Below the pieces are notes generated by a model. It did not search any database, had not been told where the DNA came from, and saw nothing but the letters and a program-made list of their open reading frames with translations. The position numbers and the translations under genes were made by a program. From Nansenia antarctica (taxonomy: Eukaryota > Chordata > Actinopteri > Argentiniformes > Microstomatidae), in contig OZ022339.1 in NCBI GenBank assembly GCA_963989245.1, forward strand, positions 26,451,285 to 26,515,284: a DNA stretch of 64,000 nt. The letters are read 5' to 3'. This document shows positions 45,443 to 59,721 of this stretch, piece after piece. The number at the start of each line of letters is the position of its first letter. The first letter of the stretch is position 1.

Positions 45443-45600
45443 TGTGTCTGGGACTGCAACCTTTGACAAACCTCTGTCAAACCTCCAAACGGGATCTATA
45501 GAGAAAGGGTGTAATTGGGGAGATGGAAAAAGAGTTTTAGAGATAATTTGATCGTGGGCTTTTAAAAAAAAAATCAGGTAAATTATTTCTGCGGTATAAA

Positions 45601-45720
45601 AGTAAGTAAGTAAGTAAGTAAAGCTTTATTTATATATCACCTTTCAAACAAGAAATGCAGCTCAAAGTGCTTTACAACAGGAATAAGAACATAAAGTTAA
45701 TATAAAAACATATATAAAAA
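45601..45720 (+). mobile_element. (AAGT)n plus non-LTR tail fragment
   Basis: AAGTAAGTAAGTAAAGCTTTATTTATATATCACC then GCTCAAAGTGCTTTACAA, the same arrangement as at 51361. Confidence 0.5.
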
Positions 45721-45732
45721 CAGGTCACTCAC

Positions 45733-48700
45733 GGCCATGCGATGCTGTTTGCGAAGCTGTTGAACTCTGATCAGGTCCATGGCGGAGGCGGTCTCTTTCA
45801 CAGGCTGGTTCAGCTCGCTAGACAACCTCAGGAGCAGGGACCGGGGGACCTTATAGCGACCAAACTACAGAACAGGAGACACCAGGTTTGACAGGGCTTA
45901 ACACTAGAATAGCCGTGAGGGGTCACGGTGACCCCTGTGAGTAAAAAAACTAATTCTATCTTTACACTCTATCACATTTCAGGACCCTCCTTTCATGACT
46001 TCTCCTAGATATGTGCGTTCTACCACCCAGTATCCTTACATTTTCAAAATCACTTCAGGATAAGACAGTATAAAGTTGTTTTGCAGTTTTTCTGTGTAGG
46101 AGGCAGGCGAAAAAAATAAGCGCCCTCTAGTGATCTCTGTGTGTAAATAGCAGATTTACATTCTAAAAATGGGGTCTATTTGACCCCCAAGGCGGCTCTA
46201 CTTGTAGGTAAAATAGGCACGGCGTGTTAACAAGTGAGGCCGGCAACACAGTGACTATGAACACTTTGAACGTCATAAACATTACAACAAAGTGGGATAC
46301 CTCATGTAATAGTAGAGATAACATTTGACACAGATGATATTGTAAGAACATTACAGTACCACTCATAGTATAGTAGAAGTGACACCTTACCTTGTCAGAG
46401 AAGGGCTCCTCTGTCAAATCGATACCCTCCAACTCAAGCCTTTCCTCCAAAAGTGACTCCAGACTGACAGACTGCCTATATACCATTTTCCTTCCCGTTG
46501 ACTGTGTCCTCTGGCCTTCAGATTGGGTAGAGCACGAAAGGTCTGAGATCCACGGTTGGGTTGCAGCTGCTGTAACGATTGTATCCTCCAAAGAGTTGAT
46601 GTCTAAAGAGGTGTGGTTGGAGGTATCACTAAGGTCACAGGTCACTGCAGGTGGCGATGATGGTATACACGGGTGGTTGGGCAGGGAGGGTGTAGCCAAA
46701 CGATGCTTAAGCCTGCTTCCTTGCACTGAAAGGGATGGAGTGAGGTGGAACGTGGCACATGGAGTAATTTCTGCCAATGTGGGAGTGCTGATAGACACAA
46801 CATCTGATATATCAACCTCCACAGTGCTAGACAGGACCGTGCTGGGTCTGGGTGTGACCAGTGGTTTCTGAGGGCTGGATAGTAGCAGCGTGGACTCCTC
46901 AGCCTTGGACGTGGAGATGTGAGTCTGCTCCAGATCTAACGGGTGGTGGAGCTCCTTTTCTGAGTTGAGTTCCCCCAGAGAGACGCAGCGCCTCAGCCAC
47001 CTCAGGCCCAGTGCTGTGGGATTAGCCCCGCCCAGCTCCTCACAGCTCCGCCCCCTGACCAGGGCTGTGGGATTAGCCCCGCCCAGCTCCTCACAGCTCC
47101 GCCCCCTGACCAGGGCCGTGGGATTAGCCCCACCCAGCTCCTCACAGCTCCTCCCCCTGACCAGGGCTGTGGGATTAGCCCCGCCCAGCTCCTCACAGCT
47201 CCGCCCCCTGACCAGGGCCGTGGGATTAGCCCCGCCCAGCTCCTCACAGCTCCGCCCCCTGACCAGGGCTGTGGGATTAGCCCCGCCCAGCTCCTCACAG
47301 CTCCGCCCCCTGACCAGGGCTGTGGGATTAGCCCCGCCCAGCTCCTCACAGCTCCGCCCCCTGACCAGGGCTGTGTGGGTGAGGAGGCTGTGGCGCCTCT
47401 GACAGCTCAGAGGGCTTTGAAAGATTTCCATGGTGTTTTGTAGGGACGGCGACTTGCACGACTGTTGCAACGGACCGGTCTGTAGCACGCTCGTATTCGG
47501 ATGGGTCAGGGGAAGGGCGGGGTACTCGGGGGACGGGAGGTGACTGGACTCGAAACCTGACGAGGACCTGCTCATGGAAGATGATGTCTTTCTGTCCCTC
47601 CCTGAAACAAACAGGTGTGATTTTGCATAAAGAACAACTACAGCATATAGTATATATCATATAGTCATATCATATATGAAGTCATTGATATCCAGGGGGA
47701 AATCAGTGAAAGGAAAGGCAGTGTAAAAAAGGAAGAGTGACTTCTGAAAGCTGACTGAATAGTAAGCATGATGTATGAAGTCCAGAGAAAATGGATTGTG
47801 AGTGAGTGAGAGAGGTGAGTGAGTGAGTGAGAGAGGAGGCTGAAATAAGCAGGCAGGCCAGTGTAGTAAACCACTGTGCAGTTTATTCCCCAAGCCCTCC
47901 TATGACAGTGGCACACTTCAGAACTGTTCAAAGACTGAGGAGTAGAAACCTGCATCACTTCTATCAGAAGTTCCTATGGCAAAGATCTTCATGAGCTGTA
48001 TTCAACACAGGTTTAATCCTCAATTATATAACGCATAACTTCACTGATCATATCAGAGCTGACATTGTTATAGTTTTTTAATCAAGGTCCTAACTATGCA
48101 TTTGAATGCACCCACAATTATGGTAGTACAAAAAATTGTTGCGTCCCATTTAACAAGTATAACTGAACCATTTCGTAAAATATTCTAAATGGTTTGCATA
48201 AAGCAATTTCTTTTTAGGCACATCATAAAGTATTGTGCAAAATTATGTGGTACTGAACTAGAAAAATATACACACAAAAACAGCAGAATCTTGAGGGAGA
48301 AATAATGTGTGGAAAAGACTCTGACATCATTAACTCCACAAGGGCTATTGACATTCACAAGAGCTTTCAATATGAGCACAATTCTTTTATATATGTATAC
48401 ATTTTCTTTAAGACTAAAACCAAAGCAAATAACCACAGTAAGAATGCTATAATTATCAATAAAGAAAGCATACACAGTAAATATGGAAATACTGAGAAGT
48501 CTTTGTTTTAAACTACAGCTTCTGTCACACCTTTGGTTCATGAGTCACCATTTTCAGCAAACGCAAAACCACCACGCACGCAATACACCATGACAGATCT
48601 ATTTCTGTGTAGATAAAGAAGTTCCTACAAGACGAACAGGTTTCGGAGAAGGGTCTACCAATTGTAATAGAATGAGAATAAGATTGACCTCTCTCCCCTT

Positions 48701-51700
48701 CGACATAGACTTAGCCTCCATTTTGAGTGGATGGAAAAGTTCATTCGTGCAAAGAAAAAATGGTATGGTACTTGGAAGAGAGAGGGTGACTAAAATACAT
48801 TGTAGATGGACAGAAGCATAGCGTTGATGGGGGGAGTATTGGTTGTAAAACAGAGTACTTCACTCCTGTGTTGCAGAAACAGAACAAAAACGTGAGACTG
48901 AAAAAAGAGGCCAGAAAAAAATGAGCGTCAAAGAAGGGTAATGAGCCGAAGCCAAGTCTTTCCCAACAGCATGAAACCTCAGGTTGGTGTGGAATGCCCA
49001 AGCATGGAGACAGCAGCCTTTAGGAGGAGGAGGAGGAGGTTGAAAGGGACAGTCACAGGCGAGTCAGGCTCTCATTACCGTTCTCCAGGTTCTCGTTGCT
49101 CTCGTAGCAGCCGGAGTCGCGGGGGGAGTCTCCCTGCAGACCCGGCCTGTCTAGGAGGAGCTTCTCCTGGGAGCCTCCAGACTGGCCGCTGCGCTCCGGG
49201 TCGCTGCTTCCTGCACAGAACAACATCACCAACCCAGGGCCGTCAGTCACAACATCACCAACCCAACATCACCAACCCAACATCACCAACCCAGGGCCGT
49301 CAGTCACAACATCACCAACCCAGGGTCATCAGTCACAACATCACCAACCCAGGGTCATCAGTCACAACATCACCAACCCAGGGCCATCAGTCACAACATC
49401 ACCAACCCAACATCACCAACCCAACATCACCAACCCAGGGCCGTCAGTCACAACATCACCAACCCAGGGCCGTCAGTCACAACATCACCAACCCAACATC
49501 ACCAACCCAACATCACCAACCCAGGGCCGTCAGTCACAACATCACCAACCCAACATCACCAACCCAGGGCCGTCAGTCACAACATCACCAACCCAACATC
49601 ACCAACCCGACATCACCAACCCAGGGCCGTCAGTCACAACATCACCAACCCAACATCACCAACCCAACATCACCAACCCAGGGCCGTCAGTCACAACATC
49701 ACCAACCCAACATCACCAACCCAGGGTCATCAGTCACAACATCACCAACCCAACATCACCAACCCAGGGCCGTCAGTCACAACATCACCAACCCAACATC
49801 ACCAACCCAGGGTCATCAGTCACAACATCACCAACCCAACATCACCAACCCAGGGCCATCAGTCACAACATCACCAACCCAACATCACCAACCCAGGGCC
49901 ATCAGTCACAACATCACCAACCCAGGGCCATCAGTCACAACATCACCAACCCAACATCACCAACCCAGGGCCATCAGTCACAACATCACCAACCCAGGGC
50001 CATCAGTCACAACATCACCAACCCAGGGCCGTCAGTCACAACATCACCAACCCAACATCACCAACCCAGGGCCATCAGTCACAACATCACCAACCCAGGG
50101 TCATCAGTCACAACATCACCAACCCAGGGCCATCAGTCACAACATCACCAACCCAGGGCCATCAGTCACAACATCACCAACCCAGGGCCATCAGTCACAA
50201 CATCACCAACCCAGGGCCATCAGTCACAACATCACCAGCCCAACATCACCACCCCAGGGCCTCAGTCACTGAATGCCATACTGCTAAAACATGAGCTATG
50301 TGTATGTGTATGTGAATGTGTACGTATGTGTGTGTCTCTGTGTGTGTGTGTGTGTATGTGTGTGTGTGAATGTCAGGGTTCCTACACGTTTCAACAAGTC
50401 GAATTTAAGGCCTTTTTAGGCCTTTTTTAGACCTCTTTGAATAGAATTTTAGACCTATTCGCGACACCATATGATACCTTTTTGTCATCCTCGAGGTGAT
50501 GAAATTAGGGATTTCACTGCCATACAGACAAAAAAGAAGTTTGGTGGATTTTAGACTTTAAGGGCCCTATTATGCACTTCATAAGTCTTAAGCAATAAGA
50601 CGAGGCGGTAGATCTAAACTTAAGACGTGGAGGCGTGGTCAAGGCCACTTTGCTATTATGCGTGCGGTAGTGGGCGCCTAAGACCCGGCGCTAAGCCCAG
50701 AAATTAGTCATGGGTGTGTTTTGGGCGTCTTCTCAATCAACCCAATCAGCGTGCCAGGTGCCATTCCCTTTAAGAACCGGCTGCGTTAAGTCATAAGCGC
50801 TATGCTATTATGCAGTTCATAGGCGCTAGACTTCATGCACGTTTTGAAACACGAGCGCGCCTCCGCGGTTTGCGCATGCGCACTGACCCAAGTTGGTCGG
50901 CGCGCATGCGCAAACCGCGGAGGCGCGCTCGTGTTTCAAAACGTGCATGAAGTCTACCGCCTAAAAACTTTTCAAACCACTTCTTAGCGCTAGGCGCAAA
51001 GTCAGATCGCATAATAGCAGGGCGCCTAGCGCACTTCAATAACGAACACTCCCACAATGAGTAATATATGCACGGGAGTCTTACGTCTTATGTGTGGGCG
51101 CCTAGCGACACCTGCATAATAGCAGTATGAAGCGCATAATAAGGGTGGCGGTAGGTCTTAACCTGGCGGTGCGTCTTAATTAAGACTTAAGACGGCAAGT
51201 TAAGAAGTGCATAATAGGGCCCTAAGGCTTTTTAAGACCAGCAGGGGAACCCTGGTGTGTGTGTGTGTGTATGTGCATTTGTATGTCTGTGCATGTGTAT
51301 CTTTGTGTGTGTGTGTGTGTGTATGTCTGTGCATGTGTATGTTTGTGTGTGTGCGTGTGTGTAAGTAAGTAAGTAAGTAAAGCTTTATTCATATAGCGCC
51401 TTTCGTACATGAAATGCAACTAAAAGCCTGTGTACGTGTGTGTGTGTGTGTGTGTGTACGTCTCACCGTCGTACTCCTGCAGCAGCTCCACGGCGGTCAG
51501 CAGCACAGCTCTGTGTTGGGGGTCTGTGATGTTCAGCTCATCCAGGTCCTCCTCCTCCAGCAGTTTGAAGGTGTCCAGGTCTTCATAGCCGTTGAACAAG
51601 AAGGTGGGCATGTGCTCCTAGAGAGAGAGAGGGGGGCGAGATGGTCAACATGGGTTTATGGTCAACATAACATAGAAAACATCTACTCAGTCATAAAAAG

Positions 51701-54700
51701 GTGGCAGACTTCAATAAAAACGTGTCAATAACTAGAATAAGTGTGCTCAGTTTGTCCGATTCAATGTACAGTTTAACACTAAAAGAGCCGCGAGGGGTCA
51801 CGGTGAGTAAAAAAAAGATATATCTTTGCACTCGATCAAATTTCAGGACTTTTCCTAGATATGTGCGTTCTACCACCCAGTATCCATACATTTTTAAAAT
51901 CACTTCAGGATAAGATAGTATAAAGCTGTTTTGCAGTTTTTCTGTGTAGGAGGCAGGCTAAAAAATGAAGTGCCCTCTAGTGATCTCTGTGTGTAAATTG
52001 CAGATTTACATTCTAAATAGGGGGTCTATTTGACCCCCAAGGCGGCTCTAGCTCTCTAGTAGGTAAAACAGGCACGGCTGTTGTAGTGTTAATGTTCAGT
52101 TCAACAAGGTTGTTTACTTTGAGGTTGATGCGCTCCAGGAGTTCTTCCACAGAGGTGGGTTTGGGTTGCCGGCCCTTCCTCCTCCTCCTGGTCCGTTTGG
52201 GCTTCTCCTCCTCAGTCAGAACCTCCACGTAGATGAACTTGAAGGTGCCGACCTTGCTGTTCAGCAGGCCCATCCACGTGCCCATCGGAGGCTTACTGAT
52301 GACGTCTATGACGTCTCCTCTCTGCAACACAACATCAGTCACGGCTATCGCACTCTCTGGATTTTATACAGCCAATATGAAACAGGGTTCCTACAAGTTT
52401 CAACAAGTAAAATTTAAGACCTTTTTAGACCTCTTTGAATAGAATTTTGGACCTATTCGCGACACCATATGATAGCTTTTTGTCATCCTCGAGGTGATGA
52501 AATTAGGGATTTCACTGCCATGCAGACAAAAAAGGAAGCGAATTGGCATTTTTTGGGTTCCAGCTTGATTCATTTCTGCGTAAATAGATGTGGTCGGACC
52601 GATTTCCTTGCAGGATCTCATTTTTAAGACCTAGCACCTCATTTATTAGACCTAATAACTGGAACTTGAGACCTTTTTAGTCCTTATAAACCGGATTGCT
52701 GGATTTTAGACTTTAAGGCTTCAGAGCTGGGAACCCTGATGAATGTGCATGGGTATCTCAGGATACTAGCATTTACCTTATCAGAGTCTAAATGAAGCTT
52801 CAACTGAGGTACATTGAACTTGTAAAATGTGTGAGGGATCATTGTGTGCCCCTACCTTCAGTTTGAGGGAGTCTGTGTCGTAGGGGCTGGGGGTGAAGTC
52901 AGTGTGCACCAGGGCTCGTCCACAGAAAGGTCCTCTGTACGGCAGCTCGTCCTCCTCCCCGTCCTCAGACTTCACACTCTCTCTGTTACTGTTGGAGGAG
53001 TCCGTGGTGCCCACCGTCTGCCCGCCTGGAAACACGCGCCCGAGAGATGGTAAATGGTAAACGGACTGCACTTATATAGCGCCTTTATCCAAAGCGCTTT
53101 ACAACGGCCTCTCCTTCACCCTTTCACACACACATTCACACACCAATGGCGGCAAGCTGCCATGCAATGCGCCGGCTGGCCCGCTCACTGGGAGCAATTT
53201 GGGGTTCAGTGTCTTGCCCAAGGACACTTCGACATGTGGCCAGCCGGGGCTCAATCCGCCGATCTGCCAACCTTGCGATCATTAGACAGCAGCTCTACCT
53301 CCTGCGCCACAGCCGCCCCAGATCCGAGAGATGGTATGTGTGGGGAGCATGGCGCGTTCTGGCCTGCAGAGGGAGCCAGACTGTCGTTGGAGGGGGATGA
53401 CGAGCTGATTGCGGAGAGGTGTCAGTGATCAGACTCGTTATCCTACTGTTCTATTTAACCTGTGTGTTTTTGTTCCCTCGGGAGAGTGAAGGAGGCGGGG
53501 AAAACCTGTCGAGCTGGAGAGAGAGAGAGAGAACAAGGGAGAGAGCCATAACGATGGCAAAGCAGCAGCAGAACAGCTGAGACCCGAAAGGGGAATCAGC
53601 GCCGGGTGCAGTGGCCGCAGCGGATCCCGAGCGGGGAAGCCGGTGGCCGTGATGGCAGAGACGGCCACACGCCGTGGTTCTTTGCTGTTCCTCGTTGGTT
53701 AAAAGACTTGCTCAGCGCGTCAGTGATAGGTTTTATTTGATACCGGTGCCAAATCGATACTTTAATAACGGTACCGAAACGGTACTTAAATCGGTACTTT
53801 TGATTTAAAAAAAAATATATATATAGAAATCCAGGATTTTTCACATCAGTGGCGGAGTGGTCACTGACGCGATTTTCAGAGTGCACGCCATTAATGCCGA
53901 GCGGCGATGTTTTATATAAGGTGATCAAATACCAACATATCCTGATGCTACAGCTGCAGCAGAACATGGGGAACTACAGCACTGAACATAGGTTACCGTA
54001 TAATATACATGTGACTGACAGATACGCCCAAGACACACACACACACACACACACACACAGTGAAAGATAATCAGCTCATTGAATATGAAGTACACAAGAG
54101 TACACACAGAACCGGGAACGCGCATACAGCACTGAACAACATCCGTAGAATATAAACTTGTGACTGACAGTCACATACACACACATACATACACACACAC
54201 ACACACACACTGAAAGATTATCAGCTCATCAATATGAAGTAGGCCTACATGAGAGTACACCCACAAAACGGGCTAACGTTACTCATTAACTGTTTACACA
54301 AGTAAAATCACAGTGTGACAGTCAGATGAAGCATTCGGTAAACAACCAACAGCAAGGTAATGCATCAGCTAAGTTAAAGAAAACCAACTTTTACCTTTGA
54401 TGACACCGACATGAGCCCTGTTTTTCCGTACCTCCGCCGTTCTGTTCGTGATGATTTTAGATAATTTTTGCCCTGCGCATATTGCCCAGTAATAAGACCA
54501 TGCGACCACAGCTTCCGTGTGTCTCTTATTGTCCAAATGTTCCCTGAATTTTAGCTGCATGTTTTTCCAGCATGTAAATCCAATTATTTTCCCCTGCCAA
54601 TAAAACGTTGTTAAAGTGATGGAGAGACGCAAAGGAGAGGGATTTCCTGAAATCCATATTTCCCGCTAAATTCAGACCAATCACAAAACTGTTTTGCAAG

Positions 54701-55067
54701 CGCGTCGCCTCGCACTTGTTGAGAGCGATTCAGTCTCGGATTACATGCACTGAGTGGAACTTTAACAGGCATGTGCGGTTGCATGTAACGTCCGTTTCGG
54801 ACACCAGGGGGCGAGAGAGGAACCGAAATCTCTGTTGCAATTCGGTTCGGTAGGTACCGAATGTAAAGTAACCGGTACCGTACCGGTTTTCGGTACCCAA
54901 CCCTAGTCAGTGACGTGGCTGAGCTGTGCAGAACGCAATAAAAACGTATTCTACAACTGTTCCTCTGTGTCGACCTCCCTCTGTGCCTAGAGACTCCTAC
55001 AGTATGGTAAATAAAACGATCCAAATCTAGACCCAAATTCATTCACATGCAGACGCGAACAGGCACG

Positions 55068-55116
<49 letters not shown>

Positions 55117-58100
55117 ACTCATGGAGCTCTGTCCGCTGAGGGAGCTCCTCAGGCTCTCCACAGACCCTCCAGCCTTCAGTTTGGGCTTCTCCAGGGCGTC
55201 TCTGTCTGTCTGAGGGGACTGGGGGCAGCTGGACAGACGGCCCGGGCTCGACTGTGGGAGACAGAGACACAACTCACACTCAGCTGAGGCATAAACCGTA
55301 GCTACACTGAAAAAAGGCAGCTCTCAAAAACAAGAAAAAATGCTAGAAAATGGGGGAAATATTACTTAAAATAAGGCAAATTATCTGCCAACAGAACAGG
55401 AACATTTCACTTGCCAAGATTGTTTTAAAAAAGTTAGATATGTCTTAAAACTAGTGCAGTCAGACAAAAAACAAGTATATATTGCTTGATTTAAGATATT
55501 TCATTTTCCTTAGATTTACTTTTTGCAGTGTACAGTTTTCACTGGATCGTTTGCATTTTCATCGCAACTGGTGTAACTTTGGCACAACAAAGTTATACTG
55601 TACGTTTATACATTTGATTTGTAAAATGTCAAGATATACAGTACTGTACCTGTTCAGATAGAGAATTGTTGTATCTCTTAGAAATGCGTTTTCTCATTGT
55701 CTCTCTTACAGACTTCACTTTCTTGCCCAAAGAGATTCGAGATATTGCCGGAGACTTAACTGCCTCTCTCAAACTGCCGCCTCCATCTTTGTTCTAGAAT
55801 TCAGGGATACAGTATGCAGATATGAACCGAACTGATATGATCAGAAACACACAAAGACAATCACATCTCAGTGGATGCAGTATCGTGACGTTAGAATTAT
55901 AAGGTTCTATCTCCATTTTTGTCAAAATTGAGTTTTTTACATAATCTGATCCATTAGGTGTTTATTAATGCCTGTGTGGTGTTATTTTTTAAATGTTGAC
56001 ATTTTTGAGTTAGTAATTCATAAAATACAAAGGTTCCATCTCACAAAACATAATGGAATGTAAAAACTTTGAAGCTCAATATCTCTGAACTACCCTAAAC
56101 GGAGATAGAACCTCATCATTCTAAGATCACGGTATGTGAGTACTTACAGTGAGGTGATCACAGTCACAGTTGACTATGTGCAGAGATCTGTTGTTGAGAT
56201 CAAACCCTCCGAAACTACAGGTCCTCTAAGGAGAAAAATGATACAAATCTATCAGTCCTTAGGTGTTTAGTCAGCAGTCGTCATCAAAAAGAACATCTAC
56301 AGAGTAGTCTGTTCATTCTACAGGAGAGTCGTCACTGTTTAGTCAATCAATTACGGAACTGTGTACTTCATTGTGTACTGTAGACGTTTAGACTGGATGA
56401 GAGAGCCCTCACTAGGCCATAGATTCTCCCGAAACAAAGGCTCTACTCAGCACTCACCCCATGGTAGCTGGGAGGACTGAGGGCTCTGCGAATCGCTCCG
56501 TCCGTCACCGAGCGGGCGATCCTGGGCTCCTCCTCCCCGCAGCAGCCGCCCTCCGTGTCAGACAGGGACGAGCCGCTGCCTCCTCCGCCACCCACCGCCC
56601 TCACCTCCCTGCTGGGGCCTTTCTCCGCACGGCTCGGGCTGCTGCCTGACTTGCTGAAGGCTCTGAAGAGCCTGTGGCTGCTGCAGGTGTCCAGGGAGCT
56701 GGAGGAGGGCGAGGTGGTGAGGCTGTCTGAGTCTCTGTCTCTGTTGGCGAGCTGGTCCTGTAGAGCCGAGGCCAGGGAGTCCACCTGGAACACAGAAGTC
56801 TGCTTCTTCTGCAGGCCAGAGAACAGAGAGGCGCTGGCATCACCAGGGGGTGGAGGCCCCTCCAGACTCAGGGACTCTACGAGACACACGCAAAAGGTGA
56901 CAGGGATAAGGACAGGTTTGCTGAAAGGTGAACGAACGCCTGTGGAATTGTGGAATGGAAGTCAACTGTGTGCACCTGTGATAAAAACAACATCTTTAAA
57001 AAGGCCTATTAGGGCAGATGTGGTGCTTTTACACAGTAAATTGTAGTCCAACGTGTATCAAACAGGCTGTTGAATGTGGACTACAGTATACTGTGTAAAA
57101 GCAGCATCAGATCTGGCCTAATACTCTGGCTAATCCTCTGACTCATACCCTCTGATCCAGGCCTCTTGGACTCCTCGATTCTAATCAGCTTCTTTTTCAC
57201 TTTGCGGGTGGAGTTGACCAACTTATGGAGCCGCTTGAAGGTCACTGATTCCTCCACTTCGTTGTCTGACAGTTCGCAGGACTGTAAAACAAAACGAGAT
57301 GACCGGCTTAGAAAAAAAAAAAAGGCTAGGTTTAGAAGAAGGTGATGGAAGAAGGTTTTTCCTTTTATCAATGGCCCCGGGCCTGAGCTGGATTACTCTT
57401 CCTGCTACGACTGGTGGATTGATGATTCACTTTCTTAGTCAAATGTATTGATTGTAAGTCGCTTTGGAATAAGGTGTCTGCTAAATGCCAAAAATGTCAA
57501 TGTAAAAATGATAGGAGAGAGGTTTGTCACGTCACTGTTAATTGACATTAACTGTCCTAGAAGTATCATAGGGTTGAGGAGAGTATAGTACAATTCAAGT
57601 TGGCCAAAGCTTCACAACTAATGTATGTACCAGTGACCAGGCAGCTGTTGGTTCAGAATGTCAGTTGGGAGCTCCAGCTCTGCTGTTGTGACCCAAGAGT
57701 ATTTAAATTAACATCTATCATCATTGTAAACTTGTTGTACAAGATACACAATGGGAACCTCATTTCTGTTCATGACTGTCATGGAGACCACATGCAGCCT
57801 TTCAGCTCAGGGCTCCTTATAACTATCGAAGTGTGAGACCAGAGTGAAGACGTGAAGTCTATGTAGAGACACTGTGGTTTGCCCTCACACAAGCTACACA
57901 GAAAGGAGACAGGGCTGATTAACGACGAACTTACTTGCGTGAGAAAACAGAAGGTTTGCCAGCAGGAATTCCCCTATCCTCATGAACAAAGGTCAGAGGT
58001 CAACGGCAACTCTAAGCGGCAGTTAAAAATAAGTTTCTCGTATTTCATATTCACCGCTGCTCAGTCGTGTTACTCCGGGTGAAGCAGTGTGAGACAATGT

Positions 58101-59082
58101 GGCATGGCCCATAGTCATCTGGTTGGTTGGCATACCCAACTACCCACAATGCATCACACATTGTGCACTGCACCACAAACACACGATCAGAAACTTTCCC
58201 ACACAACTGTCTTTTTATAGGCTGACCAGAGACGTGCTAATCATGAACTGAGAAAACACATTTGAAAGGTACAGCGAGGTAACAGAAGATAAACGGATAC
58301 CGTGGTTGTCATTTATTTCATATAGCCTACCAATATGTTGACTATGCAGACTGATGGTGGTGAGCTGTATGCACCTAATAATGCACCTAATATATACATA
58401 TACTTATGTCAGGGTTCCTACAAGTTTCAACAAGTCAAATTCAAGATCTTTTTAGACCTTTTTTAGACCTCTTTGAATAGAATTTTAGACCTATTCGCGA
58501 CACCGTGTGATAGCTTTTTGTCATCCTCGAGGTGATGAAATTAGGGATTTCACTGCCATAGAGACAAAAAAGGAAGCGAATTGGCATTTGTTTGGTTCCA
58601 GCTTGATTAATTTCCGCGTAGATAGATGTGGTCGGACTGATTTCCTTGCAGGATCTCATTTTTAAGACCTAGCACGTCACCGTAAATTGGATTGCTGGAT
58701 TTTTGACCTCACAGCTTTTTAAGACCAGCACGGGAACCCTGTTATGTGAACACATTCTGAATAATTGGTTTGGTGTTAAATAAGTACAGAGGACTTTTTT
58801 AGGTTCAATTCTGTACGGCATGTGGTGTGGTTGTTTGGCATGTTCTTTTAAAGCAGAGAGAATGGCAGACAATTCAGTTTGAAGTCAGGTGTTCTACATG
58901 GAGCCAAGAGCAGTCAGAATACTAATGGCTAAATGTGTGAGTACATTCACACAGCCTTCTGCTAGTGTCTAGAGTGGATCTAGAAGATTAACTGTGATTT
59001 CAAAAGATTATATTATTAAGACTTTGCTTCATAACTCAAAAGCACAAATATGTTGGTTGTTGGTAGTTTTGCAATTTGAGGG

Positions 59083-59114
<32 letters not shown>

Positions 59115-59515
59115 AAAATACTTTTGTGCAATATGACAACCCTAGTTGACTATCTGTGCAGTATAGTACAGTGGATTGTGTACATAGCCTTTATTGATGT
59201 AAACCAGCTCCCTACCTTCTTGTGATTTTATGCTTTTTCTAATTTTTTATTTATTTTTCCCTTTCCTAACACCAGGGGAGCCACCCCTCCTAAATTTCGT
59301 TGTTTGGTACCTGTACTGTAGCAATGACAAATAAAGTCCATTCCATTCCATTCCACAGAAAGAGAGAGACAGAAAGAGAAAGAGAGAGAGAGAGAGAGGG
59401 GAGAGAGAGAGACACAGAAAGAGAGAGACAGAGAGAGAAAGAGAGAGAGAGAGGGGGGGGAGAGAAAGAGAGAGAGGAGAGAAAGAGAGAGAGAGAGACA
59501 GAGAGAGAGTGATGC

Positions 59516-59554
<39 letters not shown>

Positions 59555-59603
59555 AGAAAGAGAGAGACAGAGAGAAAGAGAGAGAGAGACAGAGAGAGCG
59601 AGA

Positions 59604-59634
<31 letters not shown>

Positions 59635-59671
59635 GGGAGAGAGAGAGAGAGAGAGAGACACACACACAGAA

Positions 59672-59721
<50 letters not shown>

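Noticed and set aside
48941..50272. 443-codon plus-strand frame rich in HHQPNITNP
   Set aside because: It is a translation of the two-module minisatellite, opposite to a real sash1 exon.
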